64,000 nt of DNA. It comes from Schizochytrium sp. CCTCC M209059 (taxonomy: Eukaryota > Sar > Bigyra > Thraustochytrida > Thraustochytriidae). The notes under the pieces are model-generated. The model saw only the letters and a program-made list of their open reading frames with translations. It was not told where the DNA came from and made no database searches. Positions 57,548 to 64,000 of the stretch are shown piece after piece. The position numbers and the translations under genes were made by a program. The stretch spans positions 35,378-99,377 of the forward strand of contig KN805449.1 of the NCBI GenBank assembly GCA_000818945.1. The letters run 5' to 3'. Each line of letters opens with the position of its first letter. Position 1 is the first letter of the stretch.

Positions 57548-60184
57548 TTATGGCACAAACTCGCGCAAAAGCTGATTGACTTGGGTCCGCGCGCGAGACT
57601 GCAAGTCTGTGTTTGCAATTTTAGATTCAGCAGCTCGGAGATGAGCCCATTCCTGACGAAGTGCCAACAGATGTGTCTGAAAGCGCGCGAAGGCTTCGTT
57701 CTCGGGCGACGGTGAAGCTTTCGCGAGATCACTGTCGCTTATATTGCAATTGCTTGCAATTGAGGTAGAGTCAGTAAAAGCGATTTCGAATGCTCTCAGC
57801 GTCGCCCGAAGGATGGCCTTGTGAGGCGCCGAAAGCGCAGGTTCATTTTTGGACAACGCCTGACGTTTGCGCATGGACGCAGCCGGATATGGTGCCTGGA
57901 GATCCCAGTCTGTGGCAATGGCAGCTTGTGAAAGCCACGAGGTAGCGAGAGGGGGCTCTTGAGCCTCGACGAGTTCCCTTTTACGCTTGAGATGTTTGCC
58001 AAAGGCATCGCGATGGGCTGTTGGCAAAAAAGAGGCAAGCTGCGAAGTGCACTCGGATGGGAGTGTCTTGATGAAACGCTCAAAGGCCGCCAAGGCCAGG
58101 GAGAGCAAGACGGGGTCACATGTACAGGAGGAGAGAAGCATGTTCCATGATTCGTGTGCGTGCTTTACAAAAGCTTCGTCCTTGAGCGCAGTGGAATTGA
58201 AGCGAGCAGCTGCAGCCAGAAGAGCAAGAACGGCGAGCGTCGTTCTCGTCTTCATTGCAACACGTGAATTCGTCGCATCGTCCTGGACGTTTCTTGCCAA
58301 TTTCCCCAAAGAAAGCATCATGGATCTTGTTTGAGAGGGCCCAAGAAGCCTTGCAATCTCGGGCACGCACATGAGATCACAAACTTCAAGCAGTACAGCG
58401 TCCTGGACGGATAACGGCGACGCGTTGCTGAATGCTGGATTCGAAGAGCATGTGTGAAGGATCTTGGCGCCAAGCGTCGCGAGTTGAGGACCGTGTGTGA
58501 TTGAAGCGGAAAAGAAGTGGAGAATGCGAATTATACCCAAGAGGGCATGCTGGGCGAGACGTTTGGCCTCGACAAGTACTGGCTTGTTATCATCGGGCTT
58601 GGAGATAGTCACGAGAAGCGATGTAGCCATTTCTGAACAAGCGGTGATAGCAATGTCTGCAGCGGGGTGTTTCGCCCGAGGTAAAGACGCCAATACGCGT
58701 GCGCAGCAAAGGTCTCGCATCGTCAAAGACGATGCTTTGCCTCCTCCTGGAAAGCGATCGAGCAAAAGACTTGCCACAAAACTTTGAGGTCCGGCATAAA
58801 GCGCAAGATGAACGAGAAGCGACTCATAAAAGGGTCGCGGGGTTTTGCGAGTTGGAAAGGACCCCGAGAAAATTCTGTCCGCTGCGCCATTCTCTTTGTC
58901 TGCCTTGAATGCAAATAAGGTGGACCTTGTTGCGCTCATGGCAAGCCGCAGCATGCTGCGAGCTACACAGAGTGCCAATGCGTCGGTGACCTGGAAAAGT
59001 TTTTTGGTATTTGCGCGATCAGCAGATTTTTCGAGGACTGCAGCCGCCCAAAAGGCTTGACGAGGGCAGCACGGAGAAAGTGCCGCCGCAAGAAGTGTGT
59101 CAAGAGGAGAGACACACTCTTGGCTGGCATTATGCCTGTCCTTGCGCATTGAATCCGTTCCGTTGTCTATGGTCAGCACAGAGAAGACACTGACAACACC
59201 GTCCGCAACCTTGGCAACATTCTTGTCATGGCACAGTTGCGAGAACGCCTCCAGCGAGCCAGGGCGCGCCGCGAGGCTTGCGAGAGCGTCGATAGCTCGT
59301 GCAAGAGTGTTTGTGCTACTCTTGTTGCAAGCTTTAGACGATGCAGACGCAGCTGCCTCAGTCACGGCGAGCTTGGCCCAAACCGTGCAAGCAGCTTCGA
59401 CATGGCGCTGGTGGCAAAGTGATTCGAGCACGAGGATGCCAAAGTCGAACTGCGGCGAGGCAGTTGCGGCGAGGACGTGGGCGATAGTGTCAGCGGCTTG
59501 GTGCACGAGCTCGGACGCGGGAGGCTCAGAGACTTGGCACTGTGCTGCAGTTTCCGTCAAGGTCGGAAGCGTTACAGCCGTACGGGCAACGCGAAAGTGA
59601 AGTTCTTCGGATGCGCGCGCGGGATCATCTCGCAGAGATTGGAGTTTTTTGCTGAGCCGAATTACCATGGCAAGACGGCTGGCACTAGCCTTGATAAATT
59701 TGGCGGAGCGCAACGGAGTGCGAGCCTTGGGGCCCATTCCTTGAGGGTCGTCTGCCGCCATTTGCAAGGTTGCAAGGCCATCTTCGAGGGCATGTAATGC
59801 AACGTCGAGGAGGACAGCCTCCTTGAGAACGCCGGCGAGGCGCGCATGGTGCCGTTGTAGAAGTTTCGTGACGACCTTCCAAGCTCGAGCGTCGACCTCG
59901 AAATTGTCTGTTGGAAGAGATACGAGGAACTCGCTGAGTCGGCCCACGCCAAGACATACGCTTGCAACGACGCTGGGCTCACATTTGCCAAGGTCGCCAT
60001 CGCTCGCGTTTTCGACAGTAGTCATGTGTTTTTTCAGGAGAGCTTCAAGATCCGTCGTTGGCGCGCCAGTGTCTGCGGCCTCTGACCATGCGCGGAGGTC
60101 ATCCTGGAATCTGCCCAGGAGCCTGCGCCACTGTTCCTCCACGTCGGCGTCCTCGGCGTTGTGCCGCGGATCCACGGCGGCCAT
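57548..60184 (-). CDS. Large alpha-helical protein, unidentified
   Basis: 878 residues, single exon, ATG at 60184. The composition is rich in Ala, Leu, Ser and Lys, and the whole length reads as amphipathic helices, as in HEAT/ARM-like scaffolds. There is no signal peptide, membrane segment, zinc motif or catalytic signature. A basic patch KHLKRKREL near 760 could be a nuclear signal. Length and helical character would fit the FIRRM/C1orf112 (DUF4487) recombination regulators or another HEAT-type protein, but I cannot show a diagnostic motif, so this is only a suggestion to test. Codon use and the long frame make it a real gene. It lies convergent with the VPS13-type gene and in tandem with the carrier gene. 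Confidence 0.8.
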   Translation of the reverse strand: MAAVDPRHNAEDADVEEQWRRLLGRFQDDLRAWSEAADTGAPTTDLEALLKKHMTTVENASDGDLGKCEPSVVASVCLGVGRLSEFLVSLPTDNFEVDARAWKVVTKLLQRHHARLAGVLKEAVLLDVALHALEDGLATLQMAADDPQGMGPKARTPLRSAKFIKASASRLAMVIRLSKKLQSLRDDPARASEELHFRVARTAVTLPTLTETAAQCQVSEPPASELVHQAADTIAHVLAATASPQFDFGILVLESLCHQRHVEAACTVWAKLAVTEAAASASSKACNKSSTNTLARAIDALASLAARPGSLEAFSQLCHDKNVAKVADGVVSVFSVLTIDNGTDSMRKDRHNASQECVSPLDTLLAAALSPCCPRQAFWAAAVLEKSADRANTKKLFQVTDALALCVARSMLRLAMSATRSTLFAFKADKENGAADRIFSGSFPTRKTPRPFYESLLVHLALYAGPQSFVASLLLDRFPGGGKASSLTMRDLCCARVLASLPRAKHPAADIAITACSEMATSLLVTISKPDDNKPVLVEAKRLAQHALLGIIRILHFFSASITHGPQLATLGAKILHTCSSNPAFSNASPLSVQDAVLLEVCDLMCVPEIARLLGPSQTRSMMLSLGKLARNVQDDATNSRVAMKTRTTLAVLALLAAAARFNSTALKDEAFVKHAHESWNMLLSSCTCDPVLLSLALAAFERFIKTLPSECTSQLASFLPTAHRDAFGKHLKRKRELVEAQEPPLATSWLSQAAIATDWDLQAPYPAASMRKRQALSKNEPALSAPHKAILRATLRAFEIAFTDSTSIASNCNISDSDLAKASPSPENEAFARFQTHLLALRQEWAHLRAAESKIANTDLQSRARTQVNQLLREFVP

Positions 60185-60916
60185 GTCGAGCCAACTAATT
60201 AACTAACCAAGTAACTAGTCTCTGCCTTCTGCAGCGCTAGCACAGCTGGCGCAAGGCTGGGCCGACGCGGGTGTCTGAGAGCGCACGAGCGCACGTGCGT
60301 GCGTGCAGCCGCCCGGCCAATTGACCTTGTTCTTTCAAGTTGGGCTTTCTTGGTTTGGGCTTTTTCTTGGTTTGGGCCCTTCGGGCGTTAGTTAAGTTTG
60401 GGCGGGGTATGCGAGGAGTCTTTCAACGAAATTTCAAATGAAGCTCGAAGCGTTAACAATGAAGACGCCTTAACGCAGGCCAACAATACACCCTTTCGTA
60501 TATATATATATATTTTTTTTTGGGGGGGTGTTTCCTACAAAGGTAAGCCCACGTCTACGTCTACTCACGAGGCCCATTCTTTTCACCGTTTGCTTGTGTA
60601 AACGTTGATATTGAGCCAAATCTCATGAGGCTTAGTCTCGGACAAACATCAGATTGCAGAGCGCACTTGGATAGAAAAAGCTTTGGCTCTCTCATTTTAG
60701 TACGAGAATCAAGTTTTGAAGGAAGACTGCAAACGAGAACGAAGCGTGCTGAGCTCACTCATTTCTAAGCGAAACGAAAGGAGATCCTGCGTCAAGACAT
60801 GAGTATGTTTTATGACTGATAAAATTGAAAGAGAAAAGGCTCGACACGACTCGACTCGACTCGACTCGACTTGACTCGAAGATCGAAGAATGTCGTTCGG
60901 GAGTGGAGCATGCGAG
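60185..60916. other. Intergenic region with several simple repeats
   Basis: Contains the repeated phrase GGTTTGGGCTTT near 60335-60380, a (TA)n tract followed by T's and G's at 60499-60528, and a (CGACT)n repeat at 60841-60878. No gene is seen. Confidence 0.45.
60841..60878. repeat. (CGACT)n repeat
   Basis: Six to seven CGACT units with one TGACT variant, just past the carrier gene's 3' end. Confidence 0.9.
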
Positions 60917-61883
60917 CTAAACGGTAAGAAGAAATTTGGCCGCCTGCTCGTACACGGCAAAGGTGATGGCCTGACCAGCGAAGACGCGAGGGACGCGCGC
61001 CGAGAGACCGCGAGAAAAGCCCTTGACGCCATCCTTTGCCATGATGTCGCGCATCATGCCAACCATGGTTCCAGCCTGGCCGGACTGCTGTCGGCTCTTG
61101 ACAACGTCAAAGCTATAATGCAATTGGTATCGAGAATTAGTTGGGCATGCACGAGCGAGAACAAAAGGCGACATCACGTTGTGCGTGAGGGAAAGGAGAG
61201 GCGTATCGTAAGTGAGTCAGTGGGCCCCTGATTTTAGAAACAAAAACCATAAAGTCGAAGTAAAACGTACGGGTTGTTGAGAACGACGCTGATGGCACCA
61301 ACGGTTCCACCAGCAAGCATAAAGGTGGCAACACTCTCCTCGGTTCCAGAGGCACGCATGATGAGATTTTTGACGGGATCATAGCACATGAAGCGGAAAC
61401 CAACAGAGCTAGCCTGTCGCAGAACGCAGGCTGTAAGACCAGCAAAGAGGCCCGCCACACCCTCTTCCTGGATAATGATTCGCGTCGTTCCAATCATAGA
61501 GTTAAATCGCTTGGGGCCTTCCTTGTTGGCCTCCGCCTGACGAACAACCTTGAGCTTTTCCATGGGGGTAGTCCAAATGGCTGCCTCCATTGCGCCAGCG
61601 CCAAGACCTGACACAAAATTAACGGCAGTTGGGTTTTCAGCCGCAGTCTTTTCGCCAATCATGAGTGTGGTAAGCTCCTTGCATTGTGCAAATCCGAAGA
61701 AACGAATGGCGGCCTTGGCGCTAGTTTGCGTGAGAAAGGCCGGCATACCATAGTAAAGGCCCGGAAGACCCGCACTGTGCCCAATCTTGACGAGTGCATC
61801 GAGAGGGTTGGCATATTTGCCCGGATTAATCTGCATCTGCGTCTTGGCCACGTCAAGCGCTGCAACAACAAGCAAAAGTTAGT

Positions 61884-61920
<37 letters not shown>

Positions 61921-62283
61921 AAAGGACACATGAGGAATCGATCAAGTGTCGTTCCTCTCGTTTGTATGCGTGTGAAACGTACGCATCGTGCCGATAACCT
62001 CGCATGCACCGGCAACGCCGCCGCTGTTGAAAATGTGAGTGCGCGGGCGAGATCACTGTCAGTTCAGCAAGTATATTCAAGGACGAAAGAGGGATCGTTC
62101 TACGACTTACGCGACGAAATGCTTCCAGCCTGCAAGCTTGGTCTTGACCGCCTTCTTCTTCTCCTTTGGCGGCGCGACGACCTCGTCCTGAAATCCGTCG
62201 GACGCGAGGTGTTTCCGCGACGCGTGCCGCGCCAGCTGCGCTTTGGCTGCGTCCGTGAGCGGCGGCGCGCCCTCAGCCCCCAT
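60917..62283 (-). CDS. Mitochondrial carrier, tricarboxylate/citrate-carrier-like, four exons
   Basis: Exons on the minus strand: 62283-62111, 62023-61983 (41 nt), 61859-61271, 61112-60917. Joined they give 332 residues with frame kept throughout. Introns start GTAAGT, GTACGT and GTACGT and end in AG; intron 2 has a TACTAAC branch site. The three carrier signatures are PLDVAK (its proline codon spans the exon 2/3 junction), PMEKLKVV and PFDVVKSRQQ (spanning exons 3/4), each opening one of three repeats of two membrane helices. The second signature, TTPMEKLKVV, is closest to citrate/tricarboxylate carriers (SLC25A1 type), which exchange citrate for malate across the inner membrane and supply cytosolic acetyl-CoA. 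The substrate is inferred. The first 57 residues (MGAEGAPPLTDAAKAQLARH onward) are a lysine-rich extension. A TATA-like element lies about 160 bp upstream. Confidence 0.9.
61884..61920. repeat. (CAA)n microsatellite in intron 2
   Basis: About twelve CAA units inside the second intron of the carrier gene, immediately upstream (in gene direction) of the TACTAAC branch site. Confidence 0.9.
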
Positions 62284-62440
62284 CTTTGCTTCCTGTACCG
62301 TTCGGCCTGCACGCGGCTTCTGCGACTTGCGCGACGAGACGCGACGCCACGAGGAGTGACGGCTTGCGACGCGTCTGAGCGCAGCGGCGAGAGCACTGCA
62401 CGCTACGCGACGGCGTCAGCTGCGGATCTGTTTCTGCAAC

Positions 62441-62450
62441 AGTATATATA
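62441..62450 (-). promoter_or_regulatory. TATA-like element of the carrier gene
   Basis: TATATATACT on the minus strand about 160 bp before the ATG at 62283. No other element can be defended. Confidence 0.4.
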
Positions 62451-62680
62451 CTTGTACTTGTCGTCCGTCCCGACCTCGGATCTTGCGTGGGTCGGACGTG
62501 TGCGCGGAGGCGTGTGTACCCGCTGGAGCTTATATCATAAGTACACATTGGCCAATAGTACCGTGCGCGAAAGAGAACAAGAATACAAAGACTATCCAGG
62601 GTGAGTTGGGAGATACGTGAGGCTAGCAACAACATTGCCAACGAGGACACGTAGCGTGCGCGTGGAATGGTGCATCATTG

Positions 62681-62930
62681 GCACCAGGATGATCGTAAAT
62701 AAGAGTGACAACCCCCCCCCCCCCCCCAAGTGAAACAGGAATGTGTTCCTCTCGGGAATCATTTTGTAGGCCTTCTCCGCAGAGTAAATCGTTGTGGTCC
62801 CTGAAGGATAATTAGCACCAGGATGATCGTCAACAAGAGCGACCAGCAGCAGCAGCAGCAACGACGTGAAACAGGAACGAGTCTCTCTTGGAAATCGTTT
62901 AGTAGGTAAAGTAAATTGTTGTTGTGGTGC
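62681..62930. repeat. Diverged tandem duplication of about 130 bp
   Basis: Two units start with GCACCAGGATGATCGT (62681 and 62815) and share GTGAAACAGGAA and GTTGTGGT. Unit 1 contains a run of 16 C's (62712-62727) where unit 2 has (CAG)n (62843-62859). Confidence 0.8.
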
Positions 62931-64000
62931 AAAGTATAAATCATTGTGTTGCCTAAAGTATGGCGCCGGTAATGTAGGCTTATGTAGACCATCATCATCT
63001 TTTTTTTTTTTTTTTTTCACAATGACGGCGAGGATTTGCAAGGTTGCGCAGTCGCCACGAGGAGCTATACTGGCAGGAAAGTGCGCGCAATTCATTATTT
63101 TTACGCGGTCTGCGAGAATCATCGTTCTACGCATGGCTGCCACAGTCTATCTTTTCCTGTTAAACACCCCCAAGCCAGCCAGAGTCTTCGCATTCCGCAT
63201 TTCCAAAAAACGCTTCTGACAAAATTTTCTTCTGTCCCCAAGCTGTGCGATCAACTGCAACCAATGTTGCGTCCCCCACTTCTATGACTGTTATCGCGTG
63301 CGCTCCGCGTGCCAACTACCCAGCGTACCCTTCCTTCACTGCCAGCGACCGGCGCCAGGGCGACCGCTGCCCCGCGTTCTCAGCGCCCGCTGTTCCCAGC
63401 CAGCCAGCCCAGGTGTGCGCGACGACGCCTCGCGAGCCCCCGCAAGCAGGGGAAAGTACAGCGCACGAGACCTCGCCTTGCGACGCCTTTCGTTCTTGCG
63501 CGCGAAGATCGCACCGCTGGATGCGCAGCATCGCGCCCTCCGCCTCGGTCCGTCTTCGCGCCGCCCGCGCGCGCCTCGCGCCATCCTGCGCAAGCACCGC
63601 CCGCGCCCGGCCGAGCTAAGCCTGGTCTCCGCGCAGGCTTAGCGCGCGGCGGCTCCGCACCGCACTGCACGCACAGCGCGCAGCGAGCGTCCACTTCGAC
63701 CCGGCGATTTCGGCCGCGGCGTGCGCGCATTTCGCGACGCCGCGCCGGAGCCGCGCCTCTGCTTGCGCGCCGTTGCGGGTGGGTGGGCGGCTGCCACCGG
63801 ACCCGGCGGGCGGCCGCATTACAGGCGTGACCTGGACCCGGGCCGGCGGAGAGAGGGAGGGAGGGAGTAAGCAGGGCGCGGAGCGGCGGCGAGACCGGCA
63901 CGGCAGGCAGTCCCGAAATACATTTCCGGACGCGCACAAGCAGACTCGAGCGTACGTGCGCGGGAGGCGCGGCGAGAGGGCGGGAGCGAGGGCGGGGGCG

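Larger units (their letters stand above)
62284..64000. other. Right-end region without a supportable gene
   Basis: Contains the carrier promoter, a diverged tandem duplication at 62681-62930, a poly-T run near 63000-63017, and from 63240 a strongly GC-rich stretch with open frames on both strands. The GC-rich part resembles the promoter regions near 12 kb and 21 kb and may precede a gene to the right. Confidence 0.45.

Noticed and set aside
63240..64000. Overlapping open frames on both strands at the right end
   Set aside because: All rich in Ala, Arg, Pro from very high GC; none has a motif, and frames are open on both strands equally.

Overview
The window is nuclear DNA from a eukaryote. 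It shows spliced introns with GT-AG borders and a TACTAAC-like branch site, eIF5A with the hypusine lysine, the large subunit of the eukaryotic-type primase, a PUF (Pumilio) protein, a mitochondrial carrier, a class C GPCR and a VPS13-type giant. The long, mostly uninterrupted reading frames, GC-rich promoters and this mix of genes suggest a stramenopile of the thraustochytrid/labyrinthulomycete kind. That placement is an inference from general character, not from a marker gene.

Layout. Positions 1-8.2 kb form a gene-poor zone. It opens with the C-terminal end of a leucine-rich-repeat protein. It then carries seven identical tRNA-Gly(GCC) genes on both strands, separated by short repeats and by stretches that read like broken coding sequence. 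Embedded in it is a minus-strand gene (about 4.6-6.6 kb) for a protein with an N-terminal signalling-like domain and kinesin-light-chain-type TPRs; a 77-bp direct duplication appears to break its N-terminus. From 8.3 to 30 kb come PRIM2 (-), a class C GPCR (+), eIF5A (-), an assembly gap (17265-17797), a coiled-coil protein (-) divergent from a PUF protein (+), a second and longer TPR paralogue (+), and a ketohexokinase-like sugar kinase (-). From 30.9 to 62.3 kb come a single-chain four-domain potassium channel (+), a SMYD-like SET protein (-) whose stop codon lies 7 bp from that of the channel, a 5548-residue VPS13-family protein (+), an unrecognised 878-residue helical protein (-), and a four-exon mitochondrial carrier (-). 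The last 1.7 kb is GC-rich sequence and repeats with no gene I can support.

How the parts relate. The genes do not form one pathway; they are independent transcription units in divergent and convergent pairs. Three are sensing or signalling proteins (GPCR, channel, TPR pair). The most unusual gene is the channel: four fused voltage-gated-type subunits, each with a GYG or GFG filter and a cyclic-nucleotide-binding-like domain in which I cannot find the usual ligand-binding residues. The two TPR proteins share a conserved N-terminal domain and look like members of a lineage-specific family with fast-evolving repeats. The VPS13 protein is notable for inserted PDZ, discoidin-like and RanBP2-type zinc-finger modules.
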